A program made the translations under genes and the position numbers. Positions 52,860 to 64,000 of a DNA stretch of 64,000 nt are shown in pieces. How positions within the stretch are numbered: position 1 is the first letter of the stretch; each line of letters begins with the position of its first letter. Origin of the DNA: Takakia lepidozioides (Eukaryota > Streptophyta > Takakiopsida > Takakiales > Takakiaceae); contig CM060734.1 in assembly GCA_030704615.1 (NCBI GenBank), positions 58,916,042-58,980,041 of the forward strand. The letters are read 5' to 3'. The notes under the pieces are model-generated. The model saw nothing but the letters and a program-made list of their open reading frames with translations, searched no databases and was not told the DNA's origin.

Positions 52860-54650
52860 GAGCACAAACCTCTACCTTGGAGCACGGAGCAGAGCTGGCA
52901 CGAGTTTTTAAAGATCCTTCACGATGGTGGGACAACCGCAATCGCAAGGTGTGGCTTTTTCTTAATGTACGATGTGAAGAAGTTTGTCCATCCTGCAAAT
53001 GTGGGCTCTTGGCTCCTGTTAGTACCATGATTTGGTATTCTTCCTGATGATTACAAGGTCTGGGAGAGTCAGCTTGGTCTTAGCAGGCCGTGTTTCAATC
53101 TCCGCCTTGCTCAGCTGCACCGTGGTGGTTCTCACAGACCAATCGGACATTACCTGACTACAGACACAAGCAGCACACACAAGAGGTCCTTTTGGGTTGA
53201 TGGTTCATCAAATCCTCCATGGGTCATGACACAAGGTCAAGTACAATGTGGTGAGGGCACCTTCTTCTTCGACCTATTTGAGCCTGTTTTTCCCTCTCAT
53301 CAGACTCGGCCCTGAATTTGCATATTGATTCTGTAAGTTAGCCCGCTGGGTAGATCTGTGGTGGTTTGGAGTGACTTTGACAAGTTACTGCCGATGTGGC
53401 AGCAGGAGAGTATCAGGAGTTACACACTCAGCTTCAGGCTGTTAGGACAGAAGGCTCCTGGCGGACAACACCTGCCAAGCGCAAAAAGGTGAATGCCTGT
53501 TGGAAGCAGACGCAAGTCAGCATAGGAACTAGTGTGATAAGTATGGTTGGGGTGTTTGCTGGAAGAATTCTAAGCTTTCATTGTCAGTTGCTAGCAGCAA
53601 GGCAAGGATGTATGCATGATTTGTGCAGAGGCATGGATAGCTGAAGGAGCAGGGATAGAGTCTGTGTCGAGATTCATCCAAGAGGGCCGGATTTCAATCT
53701 CCAGATTACCTATGCTTCCCTGTGGAAGGGTAGCTACAAGAAACCTGCATGGGTAGATGGTCAACTGGAAGCCGCAGCAGCAGCGGCACAATTGATAAAA
53801 TCAGGCACTGCTAATGAAGGCACCTTCTTCAACACATTTCCCCCTGTTTTTCCCTCTTATCAGAATCGGCCCTAAATTTCATGTTGAATTCTGCAAGTTA
53901 GCTGGTTTGTGACTGAACCTTGATAGTTTGGAGTGACTTTGACATTATACTGCCAATTGACAACAGGAAAGTATCCAGAAACAGGTAACAGCGAGGAGAA
54001 GAGGAGCGAAGTTGTGGAATGAATACTTTCTGACCCCAGTCAATGGTGGGACAATCGAGGCAAAAAGGAGAATGCCTGTTGGATTAAAGAGAGTAGCAGA
54101 TGCAATTGAGCATAGGAACTAGTGTGATAAGTTGAGTTGGGGTTCCTAGAACAAATCTAGGCTGTCATTGTCAGCTGCTAGCAGCAAGGCTAGGATGTCT
54201 GCATGATTTGTGCAGAGGCATGGATAGCTGAAGGAGCAGGGGTAGATTGTGGGTCAAGATTCATCCAAGAGGGCCAGATTTCAAGCACAAGATTACATAT
54301 GATTCCCTGTGGAAGGATAGCTACAAGAAACCTGCATGGGTAGTAGATGGTCAACTGGAAGCCGCAGCAGCAGCGGTACAATTGATAAAATCAGGCACTG
54401 ATAATGAAGTCACCTTTCAACACATTTCACCCTGTTTTTCCCTCTTATGAGAACCGGCCCCTAAATTTTCATGTTGAATTCTGCAAGTTAGCTGGTTGAG
54501 TGAATCTAGTTTGGAGTGACTTTGACATAATACTGCCAATGTGACAACAGGAAAGTATCCCGAAACAGGTAACAGAGAAGAGGAGAAGCTGGTGGAATGA
54601 ATACTTTTTCTGACCCCAGTCAATGGTTGGACAACCGAGGCCCAAAGGTG
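52860..54650 (+). pseudogene. OSB-type PDF-motif exon ladder upstream of B-right PPR pseudogene
   Basis: Blocks: about 52905-52958 (WWDNRNRK, frameshifted by a T5 run), 53138-53250 (PPWV, shared extra T), 53405-53486 (first half replaced by unrelated sequence), 53672-53812 (PRGPDFN, KKPAWVDG), 53970-54066 (DPSQWWDNR with the donor GT changed to GA), 54259-54402 (PRGPDFKHK), and 54550-54650 (SQW then LDNR, decayed). This ladder has an extra PDF pair relative to A-left but is the most eroded of the four. Confidence 0.6.
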
Positions 54651-54843
54651 AATGCCTGTTAGATTACAGAGAGTAGCAGACGCAATTCAGCATAGGAACT
54701 AGTGTGATAAGCTGAGTTGGGTGTTTCCTAGAACAAATCTAGGCTATCATTGTCAGCTGCTAGCAGCAAGGCAGGGAATGAATGCATGATTTGTGCAGAG
54801 GCATGGGACTGAAGGAGAAGGGGCAGGTAGAGTGTGGGTCCAG

Positions 54844-57468
54844 ATTCGTCCAAGAGGGCCAGATTTCAAGCACAAGATTACCTGTGATTCCCTGTGGATC
54901 AATAGCTACAAGAAACCTGCATGGGTAGATGGTCAACTAAAGGCAGCAGCTGCAGCGGCACAGTTGATAAAATCAGGCACCTCAACCATGACCATGGCTT
55001 CTGCAAGAGGATCAAGAGAGGGAGTCCACAATGCCTCTTCTGGCACTTCTGGGCATGTGCAGATGCTTTGTGAGGCAGGGAGACTGAAAGAGGCTCTACA
55101 GACTTTAAACCAAGGAGGCATTTCAGCAGATTCAGATAAGTATGTCTGTCTCTTGCATAAGTGCATCAAGATGAAAAGCCTGGAAGCTGGAAAGCAGGTG
55201 CACACTCACATTATCCAAAGTGGATTCACGCCAGATGTTTTCCTACTCAACACCCTTGTCAATATGTATGTTAAGTGCGGGGCATCATGGATGCTCACCA
55301 AGTGGTCAACAGAATGCCTCAAACGATCTTTGATCACGTGGAATATAATGTTGGCAGGATTTACCAAGCATGGGTGTGGTAGGAATGCTTTGGAGACCTA
55401 TGAGCAAATGATGCGCGAATGGGTGAAGCCCAACCAGATCACGTTTGTTTGTATTTGCACTGCGTGTGCAAGCCTGGGAGCCCTGGAAAAGGGCAAAGAG
55501 GTCCATGGCGACATTGCCAAAGCTGGAATTGTACCAAATGTCATCCTGAACACTGCTCTGGTGGACATGTATGCGAAATGTGGGTGCATCGAGGATGCAA
55601 AGGGAGTGTTTGACAATATGGCTGAACGAAATGTGGTGTCGTGAACACGATGATGCCAGGGTATGCAACAGCAGGGGCGCGGATGGAGGCTTTGGAGACC
55701 TATGAGCAAATGATGGGGGAAGGGGTGAAGCCCGACCACATCACGTTTGTGTGCGTTTGCAGTGCATGTGCAAGCCTGGCAGCCCTGGAAAAGGGCAAGA
55801 GAGCAGCAGAGAGGTGCATGGTTGCATCGCCAAAGCTGGAATTGTACCAGATGTCATCCTGAACACAGCCCTGGTGGACATGTATGCGAAATGTGGGTGC
55901 ATCGAGGATGCAAAGGGAGTGTTCGACAATATGGCTGAACGAAATGTGGTGTCGTGGAACACGATGATCGCAGGGTATGCACAGCAGGGGCGCGGGATGG
56001 AGGCTTTGGAGACCTATGAGGAAATGATGGGGGAAGGGGTGAAGCCCGACAACATCACGTTTGTGTGCGTTTGCAGTGCGTGTGCAAGCCTGGCAGCCCT
56101 GGAAAAGGGCAAAGAGGTGCATGGTTGCATCGCCAAAGCTGGAATTTGTACCAAGATGTGATTCTGAACAATACCCTCGTGGACATGTATGCGAAATGTG
56201 GGTGCATCGAGGATGCAAAGGGAGTGTTTGACGATATGGCTGAACGAAATGTGGTGTCGTGGAACGCAATGATTGCAGGATATGCACAGCAGGGGCGCGG
56301 TATGGAGGCTTTGGAGACCTATGAGCAAATGATGGGGGAATGGTGAAGCCGGACCACATCACGTTGTGTGCGTTTGCAGTGCATGTGCAAGCCTGGCAGC
56401 CCTGAAAAGGGGCAAAGAGGTGCATGGTTGCATTGCCAAGCTGTGAATTGTACCAATGTGATCTGAACAATACCCTGGTGGACATGTATGCCAAATGTGG
56501 GGTGCATCAAGGATGCAAAGGGAGTTTCGACAATATGGCTGAACGAAATGTGGTGTCGTGGAATGCGATGATCGCAGGATATGCACAGCATGGGTGTCAT
56601 AGGGAGGTCGTGCAACTATTTGAAGGAATGCAAAAGAACGGCTTGAAGCCGAACAGTATCACCTTTATATATGTTCTGTCTGCATGCAGCCACACTGGCC
56701 TACTGAATGAAGGAAGACGCTACTTTGATTCCCTGAGTCAAGATCATGGTGTCACTCCGACAGTAAAGCACTTTGGATGCATGGTGGACCTTCTTGGACG
56801 TGCGGGACAACTGGATGAGGCGTGTGGACCTGATTAATAAAATGCCAATCAATCCAGATGCTGTGGTGTGGAAGGCCTTGCTTGTGCCTGCAGAATCCAT
56901 GGCAATGTGGAGATGGCTGAACGTGCGGCAACATCTATCCTCACGTGGGATGAACAGGATGCCGCGACTTATGTGTTGCTCTCAAACATCTATGCTGCAG
57001 CTGGCAGGTGGGATGATACTGCAAAGGTGAGAAGAATGATGAAGGTCAGAGGGGTTAGAAAGGAGCCAGTCGCTGCTGCATTGAGGTTGGCAACAGGGTG
57101 CACACCTTTGTTGTAGATGACAAGTTGCATCCCAGAATTAAGGAAATCCACGCTGAGCTTACAAGATTGTCTGGGCAGATGAAGGAGGCAGGGTATGTGC
57201 CTGACACGCGCTTTGTATTGCATGATGTGGGGGAGGAGGAAAAGGAATTTTCTCTTTGCCACCACAGTGAGAAGCTGGCCTGGTTGTGGGCTGATCAGCA
57301 AGACCCCTAGGACGCCTCTCCGTCTCATCAAGAATCTTAGAGTGTGTGGTGACTGCCACACATCCACCAAATCATTTCAAAGATTGTTGGCCGAGCAATT
57401 GTTGTACGGGACGCTCACCGCTTTCATCACTTTGAAGATGGGATTTGTTCTTGTGGGGATTACTGGTG
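54844..57468 (+). pseudogene. PPR-DYW pseudogene, B-right copy (four triplets, many indels)
   Basis: It has the same order as the open copies: PDF half, Ala linker, ATG at 54988, PPR array, E motifs and a DYW domain ending CGDYW at 57468. The frame is broken repeatedly by one- or two-base indels, for example near 55281, 55643 (TGG to TG giving VVS-stop), 55665, 55795, 56147, 56340, 56370, 56405, 56450, 56822, 56885, 57069 and around the HxE region (HHSEKLAWLW, then shifted). Apart from these indels it is very similar to A-right, so the damage is either recent or partly a sequencing/assembly artefact. Confidence 0.85.
55376..56590 (+). repeat. 303-bp tandem repeats, four copies (PPR triplets, frame-broken)
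   Basis: Four ALETYE landmarks (55390, 55690, 56010, 56310) precede the REVVQLFEGM segment. Confidence 0.85.
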
Positions 57469-58439
57469 AAATGATGTTTTCTTGGAAAGACACGAGTGTC
57501 TTTCTTCTTTCATTGATCTGTGTAGCTTCTCAGATCATCCACCATTTCCTGAGAGTATTGACCATGATGTACTGTTGAGTCATAGAGGATTGGTCATAGA
57601 CGCCTGTTTGGTCATAGGCCAACTCCTTCCCACCACGAGAACTAAACAGGGCCACTCACCCCGTCAGTCCAATGCGACCGAATCATGCCGCTGCAGCGGA
57701 AGAGAAAACGACATGGGTGGCCTCACCCGACTTTCACTTGACACATGCTTCATCCCCTAAGTGACTCCCTGTTCATTTGTGCATGATTGCGCGAGATACC
57801 ATCCCGTGTAGGCCATGTGTCCAAGCACCTGCACTTGGCCATCCCTCACTAAGCTACACCACGTTCAACGGTTGTAATCTAATCAATGCTTCCCTAGATT
57901 CCCTGCAGGCAGTCCTCATGACTCAATCTCTGCCCACAGTGACGATTCACAGTTCGACGATGTTGTCTAGATGCTCGCGCTCGGTACACCTTAGTGGTTG
58001 ATTTCAATCATGTTCTAAACTAGTCTCTCATGCACTCTCAAGGCCGTCATTTCTGAGCTATTTCTACATATTCAGTACTCTGAGATCTATCTGAACCTTG
58101 CTCACAACATACAGGGTCCACGCTATGCAATGACTGCGCAAAGACAGGTGACACATCGTGTACAAATCTACTGTTTCCACTTCTCTCATTGCTTTATAAT
58201 ACATGACTTTTATACAACCCATGATCAGATTCACTCGGTGGCTAAGTGACCAATCCCGTTGCTAATTCTCTCACACAATCCACGGTATTTACTGCTCCAC
58301 ATCTCCACGTTGCGTTCTCTTGGTCTACAATCTGTTTTGGTCTAAAACAGTCTCAGTGTGGCCACCTCGGTTGGTCTCTAACTACCCAGACTCTGGTGGG
58401 ACAGCACTTCTTCATCCAAACAGACTTGGATCCTTATTA

Positions 58440-60180
58440 CTGGTACTCAGGATAGCATACTGGTACCAATGGGCTTGAAGGCTTTTCTTTCGATTTTGTA
58501 GAAGGGTACAGTGGGATACTGACCTGGGTTTTGAGAGAAAATTGGGGTGGGGTGAGAGAACTTCAGGTCATGATGAAGGGCATTCTGCTGGCAGCAATGA
58601 GAATAGCAATTTTGTTGAGAGGAGAGAGATTCAGGATGACATGGTGGGTTTAAATTTTACCAAGGATTTCCATGAGAGTGGGGGTGTTGGGAGTGTTTAC
58701 AGTATGGACCCTTTGAGGGCACATTTTAGGAGACGAAGGGTGCTGATCAGAGCAGTACCAGTGGTTACTATACTTTGCCTTCAATAACTGTTGTTCAGAC
58801 CAGAGGAAGGAAGCAGTATGAAGCAGCCCATAGCCAAAACATATCATCATCTGATTCCAGCAAAGGGAAACAGATATTATCAGCAGAGACAACCACCCCT
58901 GAGAAGGAGAGCTCCAGCAGCAAAAGGAAAGAAGAAGCCATGGAGCATGAGGTGAGCTCTGACAGCAATGAAGAGCACAGCAGGAGAGACCTGAATGCAA
59001 GGACACCTGTTGGCACTGTGAGTTGAGCAAAGGACATAGGAGAATGCCCTCGTGTCAACAGATCCACGCACTGTTTCCAGGGGAGACATCAAGAAAGTTA
59101 TGGTTGACTCCAACCAATGTGGAGCAAGAGGCTCTGATTAAAGAAGCTGATCAGTGGGTGGGGACGTCAGAGTCCTGCCAGCCATGACAAACCATTGCTC
59201 ATATCGAAGGAAGAACTGCAGCAGGACGTTTTAGATGATGTTGAGGTGATGCATCTTCTAACCTTTGGACAACCCAATGACTACTTGGACAAGGGGGAGA
59301 GAAAAAGGGTCATGAAAAGGGGCAGCAAATATACATATCTGAAAGGTGATGTTTTCATTGAAGGGAAGTTGGTACCTGCCAAACGGAAAAGAAACTCAAT
59401 TATCAGGGAGATTCACTCCGCAATGGGACATTTTGGCATCAGGAGAACACATGAGGAGGTCTCTCGTAGATACTTCTGGCATAACTGCACTGAACAGATC
59501 CGCAGCATGCTGCTAGTGCCACCAATGTCAGAGTGCGAAGACCCAAGGTATAAGGTCTGGATCTTCTAGGCTGAATAGTATACCAGTTGTTGATCTCTTC
59601 CACAGGGGGCTCTGGATACAGCAGGACCAACCGAAAACCATTCGTGGCAACAAGTATGTCCTGGTGGCAATTGACCACTATTTGAAGGGGGTGGATGCAG
59701 CACCTGTGTCTGATCACTCATCACTTCTCACGGCAAGATTCCTGGAAGAAGAAATAATCAGCAGGTATGGATGCCCCCATTTCATTCTCACTGATAACGG
59801 TACAGAATGGAAGAGAAATTTAAACCAAGTATGCACAAAGTATGGCATCAAAAGGGATCACAGTGCCCCTTATTGGCCACAGTGTAATGGAATGGTAGAG
59901 AGGGTAATTAAATCTCTCAAAAGGAGCATTACAACGCTGGTGGAAAACAGTTCTGATTGGGACAGTAACATGTACCAAGCACTCATGGGCTACAGAATGG
60001 GAGTTCAAGCCACTACAAATTTTTCTCCTTATCAGATCTTGACAGGGACAGAACCAAGGTTGGGCATTGACAAAAAATTGAGGAAGCTGTTGGAACCAGT
60101 AGAGGAGAGTGACTGCCCTCAGGCCATGTCCAAAATGATGATGGACAAAGTGCTGTTTCTTGTGCCGGGCACATGAGCAG
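58440..60180 (+). mobile_element. retroelement remnant with integrase
   Basis: Pieces of a Ty3/gypsy-like pol. At 59195-59569 lies the H2C2-type region (IHSAMGHFGIRRTHEEVSRR, then YFWHNC) with the second Cys pair decayed. At 59650-60176 is the integrase core: VAIDHYLKGVDA (first Asp), ILTDNGTEW (second Asp) and NGMVERVIKSLKRS (Glu), so all three catalytic residues are present. A frameshift or stop around 59570-59660 separates the pieces. The upstream frames (58542-59026) are Ser/Lys/Glu-rich without a recognised domain. No RT was found. This integrase is of a different lineage from the one at 24.0-25.3 kb. Confidence 0.75.
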
Positions 60181-60381
60181 TTCGCTGCAGCCTAATAACC
60201 CCTGGGCGAGGAATAAGAGTTACTAAGAAATAAGTCCAATTTATTTGCACTAGCCAGCAAAATATTTAGGGCTTGAGGACTTCCAAGCAAGATAGGTTTT
60301 AAGGATTAGGGTATGGGTTGTTTTTATTTATTTATTTTTTAAGAAAGAGGTTTATATTTAAGGGGGATATAAATTATCCCT

Positions 60382-60399
60382 GGGGGGGGGGGGGGGGGG
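60382..60399. repeat. G18 homopolymer
   Basis: Eighteen consecutive G, directly downstream of an AT-rich tract (60310-60370). Confidence 0.9.
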
Positions 60400-60494
60400 T
60401 TGATTGAATTGTGGTTTATGTAGGAGGATGTTGAACTTGTTATTATACTTTGTGTTCTCTTTTTTCTTCCACAAAGGTCTCCCACATCGTGTCT

Positions 60495-60632
60495 ATCAAG
60501 GTAGCCCAGTGGTTCGATGTTTGTGCCTGGCATGTGCATAAACTAGGTGATCTTGGGTTCAATCCTTCAAGTGGTTCGATGTTTGGGCCTTGCATGTGCA
60601 TAACCTAGGTGATCTTGGGTTCAATCCTTCAA
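60495..60632 (+). mobile_element. tRNA-derived SINE head with internal 62-bp duplication
   Basis: TAGCCCAGTGG (60502-60512) fits a Pol III A box and GGGTTCAATCC (60555-60565) a B box. The 62-bp segment 60509-60570 is repeated at 60571-60632 with a second B box (60617-60627). No acceptor-stem pairing is evident, so it is not a functional tRNA gene. Confidence 0.6.
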
Positions 60633-60701
60633 CATGTATCTTCAAACCATCCATTGGGCCCTCGATAGCCTGTGTGTTGAGCAGTAGGCTTGGTAAATTC
60701 G

Positions 60702-61455
60702 ATGGACGTTAAAGAAACTTTATCTTTATCAATCCCAAAAAAGGGAAAACAAACTTTATTTCCGAAATATGACGAATCAAGTCTTTTGTCAAAATCTCTT
60801 CCCACTCTTTTTGCAATGTTGGCCTACGTAGAGACCAAACTTGGAGGACTTGGTGGAAAGCAAGAGCCTCGACAATGCACTCATTGGGACATTATAGAAG
60901 GGGAGATATGGCATACAAGTTTGATATGAGGGATAGGAAATTTATTCAAGCTTATCAAATGCCCTTTAAAAGCTTTATGTTCTTGGTTACGGAGTTTGAA
61001 CCATGGATCAAGTCACGCGCTCACATGTTTATAAGGCAACCATTGGAGGTTCGCAAGATTTTGTTGGGCTTCTCTTGTATCGATTTGCCCATGGCACAAG
61101 TGCAACCCAAATGGCTAACACGTTTGGTTTGGGAGCAATATCGACAATCAAAAAGTATATGGACCTTGTTGTCAATGTACTTATTGATGACCACAAACTA
61201 TTGGTCTCCCACATCTCCATACCTCATGGAGATCGACTTCATATGATTATTGTAGTGTTTGAAGATGCTGGCGGATTTCCCAATGTGTGTGGTTCCATAG
61301 ACGACACCCATATTATTTTGGATGAGAATCCCAGCAAGAGAGTAACTGCAGTACCAGCAAACTATTATTGTGGCAAGAAGAGCACTAACTGTGTGGTCCT
61401 CCAAGCTGTATGTGACATGGATAAGATATTTTGGAATGTTGAACAAAAATTGAAC
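60702..61455 (+). pseudogene. PIF/Harbinger transposase fragment
   Basis: It reads across three frames: 60702-60929 (N-terminal part), about 60875-61060 (QAYQMPFKSFMFLVTEFEPW, IKSRAHMFIRQPLEVRK) and 61003-61455 (RFAHGTSATQMANTFGLGAI, ISIPHGDRLH, GGFPNVCGSIDDTHIILDEN, VCDMDKIFWNV). This is the DDE_4 transposase of HARBI1-like elements; the first catalytic Asp is in the CGSIDDTHI motif. Homology ends abruptly near 61455, before the remaining catalytic residues, so the gene is truncated as well as frameshifted. Confidence 0.8.
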
Positions 61456-61484
61456 CAAGCTCCTCCTCTTTTTAGTATAGGGGG

Positions 61485-61860
61485 TGTCTAGGGGTTTGTC
61501 GATTATTTATAAAATTCTTGAGGCCTCCGCCCCTCTTTGGGGGGCGCATCCTGCCCAAGCGGCTCGCTTGTCCCCGTGAGGCCCCACGTAAGTGGCCCCC
61601 ACCCAATCTACCTCCTAGGCGGCCCGCGGCAGCCGGGACGGTTCTTTTGAGGCCCAGAGAGAGATGACTCCGGCCGAGGCCAACGTAACTAAGAGCCACT
61701 TCGCCTTACGGCTACTGCCCCCTTTCAAGGATGGGCCATATAAAAGCTAGTGGGTGCCCAGAGGGCACCCTGTAACCCAGGGGCAAGCAGAAGGGAATCC
61801 CAGGGGGGGGCCCTGGGGTGTCCGTGGTGACAAAAGGCCAAGGGAGTGTGGTTTTCAAGC
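61485..61860. mobile_element. LTR-like segment with TATA box
   Basis: It starts TGTCTAGGGG immediately after the truncated transposase, is GC-rich, and contains CCATATAAAAGC (61736-61747) followed by a plausible transcript start region. No second LTR or terminal CA pair could be fixed. Low-confidence call based on composition and the TATA position. Confidence 0.3.
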
Positions 61861-63150
61861 TGTCTTTTGTTAGTGATAGTAGCAGTGAGGGAGTGTAGCG
61901 CATTCAGGTGGATATCTTTGAAGCATTTATGGATATGGGTGATAGGAAGATTAAAGTTATTGTGGAGGGTAGAGATACTGGCATTGTGAATGCCACCTCG
62001 GGTGCCGGCCGTAATGACCGTGAGAGGGCCTGTGGACCAGCCATGGCGGCAAATGGCTAAAATGAGTGGGGCATGCTTTTGGCGTTTTTCCAATATCTTG
62101 CTAGGGAAGATCCTTCTGTAAATTCAAGGTATGACAGTCCACAAGATTACCTGGCTCCACTACGTGGCTTTGTGCAGCCATGTACTGTCATAAATTAATC
62201 GATGAAGGGCTTGATGTGGCCAGTTGTTTTCGTCTCTTTCCCCTAGGGAAGCAATACAAGTGGGTCAGAATTCCAAATCTCCAACCATCTAACGTTCTGC
62301 TCAAACGATGTAGCTTTTCATTGTTCATCTCTGGATTGGTATTGTTGTTCCAGTGGTTTCATTAACCTCGTTCAAGAATTGAAGCCCAAAGGCAGGGTCA
62401 GCTACTCTCAGATGTCTCACAAAAGCGCTCATGATCTTCTTCCGAGTCTCATTCATCTTTAACTTCATTGCTTCAGCCACTCCTTTCGATGTTCTCATCC
62501 CCTCGGGGGTTTTTAAGTAGTACTCTGTTTTAGCCCTCTCCCCAGCCTCCGTTATCTCTTGCTCCAAAAACCAATCCGAAATCAGATAACAGAATAATTT
62601 GAATGGTACTATAAAATAGAAGTGCTTAGTGATGATATACTAAAACGTGTACATGTACTCCATGAATGCTCCCATTGTACGCTTGTACCATGTGTCCGAC
62701 GTTTTGGAGGTCTGGCATTTCGTGAAGGCTTCTGGGCTAAGGATACTCTTGAGGGGCATTTGGCCAACATTTTGGATCTTGAAAAACGGTCCGTGTGTAC
62801 CAGGTTCGTTGTAACATGAGCGGTTTCAGTTCCCCTGCCACAAGCAGTGGTATATCATCACATGTAGATGAGATGATTCCCGAACACATAGATGAGGGAA
62901 AGAGTCAGGTTATTATAGGAAAGACACTTACTTGTTTATGCCATGCATTGCTGTCAAGAGCGCAGTGATGTTTCCCTTGGGATCCAGCATCATTGAGGCC
63001 ACGCAATAGGGCCACTCCTCCTCAGTGCTATGATAACTCGAGAGATGTTATGGTAGGCAAGCAATCGGTGGTTGTCATCCCAGACATGGAACATCTTGCC
63101 TGAGAAAGGCTGGGTAACAACCCTCTTGCAAATAATTGATTCATCGAAGT
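61861..63150. other. no recognised gene; two short unidentified frames
   Basis: The minus-strand frame 62567-62325 (80 aa, helical, with KTEYYLKTPEGMRTSKGVAE and LKMNETRKKIMSAFVRHLRV) and the plus-strand frame 62622-62819 (RVHVLHECSHCTLVPCVRRF) look protein-like but match nothing I know. They may be transposon-derived. Confidence 0.35.
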
Positions 63151-63179
63151 CGTTTGTAAATGTGGGTGCTCTCTCTGTC

Positions 63180-63610
63180 TATTGAGGTAGATTTAGTTGA
63201 ATTCGTAGTGTCGTAGTAAATTGGTCGCTCTTCAGTGGCCTTAAGAATCTCCTTTATGATCTCTGTGTCGTCATAGGTGGACATGGATAACATATTCAAT
63301 TAGAGATTTGAAGGTTTCAAGATGATGGATTTCTGTTGGTCGAAAGTTGTCTCCATTTTTTTCGGCGCAAGATACGATCATCGAAAAAGAGCATCGGGTT
63401 TCTCTTGAAGATGTCTAGGGCGATAGGTAATAACAAAATCAAACCTTGCTAGTGACATACCCCATCTTGCTTGACGGCGATTCAAAACACGAGCCAATAT
63501 TCCAGGTTTTTGTGATCGCCAATAGATGAGGCCACTACTCAACAGCATCGATGATTGCTAGAAGGTTTTGGTCATGGATTTCATAATTGATCTGTGCAAA
63601 TTTACGAGAA
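63180..63610 (-). mobile_element. Ty3/gypsy RNase H relic
   Basis: On the minus strand, 63605-63370 reads [16 protein letters not shown], then W..LL, then after frame changes [36 protein letters not shown]. These are RNase H to tether landmarks of a chromovirus-like Ty3 element (NYEIHDKELLAI and NRRQARW...D.LSR types). Downstream minus-strand sequence to 63180 (ILKATEERPI) may be the RNase H-integrase linker. It is heavily decayed. Confidence 0.65.
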
Positions 63611-63654
63611 CGAAAACCAACGGGGTGAAGTCAACCATCCGTACCGTATTAACT

Positions 63655-63800
63655 AGATTTTAAGTAAATGTAGACTTTCAAAAGTCCAGAATTATAAATA
63701 TATATAGATTTATTGATTTATTTAAATTGAATAAAAATTCAATGTGAAAACAAATTTAAATGATTTTATTAAGTTTATTGTAGTAGATGTTTAGTAAATA
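63655..63800. other. AT-rich segment
   Basis: Strongly A/T-biased, with TATATATAGATTTATTGATT-type sequence. Nothing coding is seen to the end of the window. Confidence 0.6.
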
Positions 63801-64000
63801 TTGTTCTTCCCAGAGAATCCATACCCTGATCACATCCCTAAGAAAGGGAAATATCCGTAAGAAAGCCTAGTTTTCTACAGTTTCAACGGATAGCATGAGA
63901 GACCTCCTGTCAATCAAAGTTGCTTCATTTTTTTAATATTAGCCTACAAAAAAATGCCAAACATTGTCACTCCAGAAGTACATGAGAATTATGACTGCTG

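Larger units (their letters stand above)
46910..58385. repeat. Palindrome B: inverted duplicate of palindrome A
   Basis: The left arm (about 46910-52325) and right arm (about 52740-58385) are inverted copies containing PPR-DYW and PDF blocks. The spacer is the reverse complement of the palindrome A spacer, and the open copy lies left here but right in A, so the whole module is inverted relative to A. Outer flanks of B continue symmetrically to the TCTGTTTTGGTCTAAAACAG/GTCTACAATC region near 58340. Confidence 0.9.

Noticed and set aside
60495-60570. Functional tRNA gene
   Set aside because: A- and B-box words are present, but no acceptor stem or anticodon arm pairing can be drawn, and the sequence is duplicated from within the A box.

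Overview
The window is nuclear DNA of a land plant. The signs are pentatricopeptide (PPR) genes of the plant PLS-DYW class, OSB-type PDF motifs (a plant organelle ssDNA-binding family), a piece of a PIF-type bHLH gene, GT-AG introns and a dense mix of plant-type transposons. The abundance of DYW genes suggests a seed-free plant (fern, lycophyte or bryophyte); that placement is inference. No tRNA or rRNA gene was recognised and nothing bacterial is present.

Layout. 0-3.6 kb: the 3' end of a LINE, a decayed PPR fragment and a second probable LINE tail. 3.65-14.35 kb (palindrome A): two head-to-head PPR-DYW loci around a ~400 bp spacer, the left one a pseudogene and the right one with an open reading frame. 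Each is preceded by a ladder of small exon-like blocks encoding OSB PDF motifs. 14.3-17.4 kb: downstream flank holding a solo LTR, a terminal-inverted-repeat element in two tandem copies and a SINE-like insertion. 17.8-18.1 kb: a three-copy minisatellite. 19.4-20.1 kb: an antisense PIF gene fragment directly abutting a decayed Ty3/gypsy retrotransposon (gag-PR-RT-RH-IN, 20.1-25.3 kb). 25.4-30.2 kb: a block of extra ORFs (zinc knuckle plus transposon-type region, coiled coils, unknown) bounded by two related short tandem arrays. 31.35-31.87 kb: nine CACGTG G-boxes in about 520 bp. 33.0-36.8 kb: a LINE remnant, hairpin-forming short repeats and a fold-back element. 37.5-46.1 kb: a region saturated with the motif CAGACT/AGTCTG. 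It contains a seven-exon gene ending in a Ulp1/C48 SUMO-protease domain; every splice keeps phase, but two in-frame TGA codons interrupt it. 46.2-58.4 kb (palindrome B): an inverted second copy of palindrome A, again with one open and one broken PPR-DYW locus. 58.4-64 kb: integrase remnants of another retroelement, a tRNA-like SINE, a truncated PIF/Harbinger transposase, an LTR-like segment and a Ty3 RNase H relic.

How it fits together. The window is a very large inverted repeat (about 3.65-16.4 versus 46.2-57.5 kb) whose arms are themselves palindromes, separated by ~30 kb of transposon-derived DNA. The PPR copies carry 303-bp near-identical P-L-S triplets in varying number (9, 4, 5, 4), as expected of unequal exchange or conversion between copies. 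The two open copies would encode organelle RNA C-to-U editing factors by family precedent. The points most worth a second look are the OSB-PDF/PPR-DYW association, the phase-perfect Ulp1 gene inside its repeat field, and the PIF fragment and G-box array lying on either side of the Ty3 and extra-ORF block.
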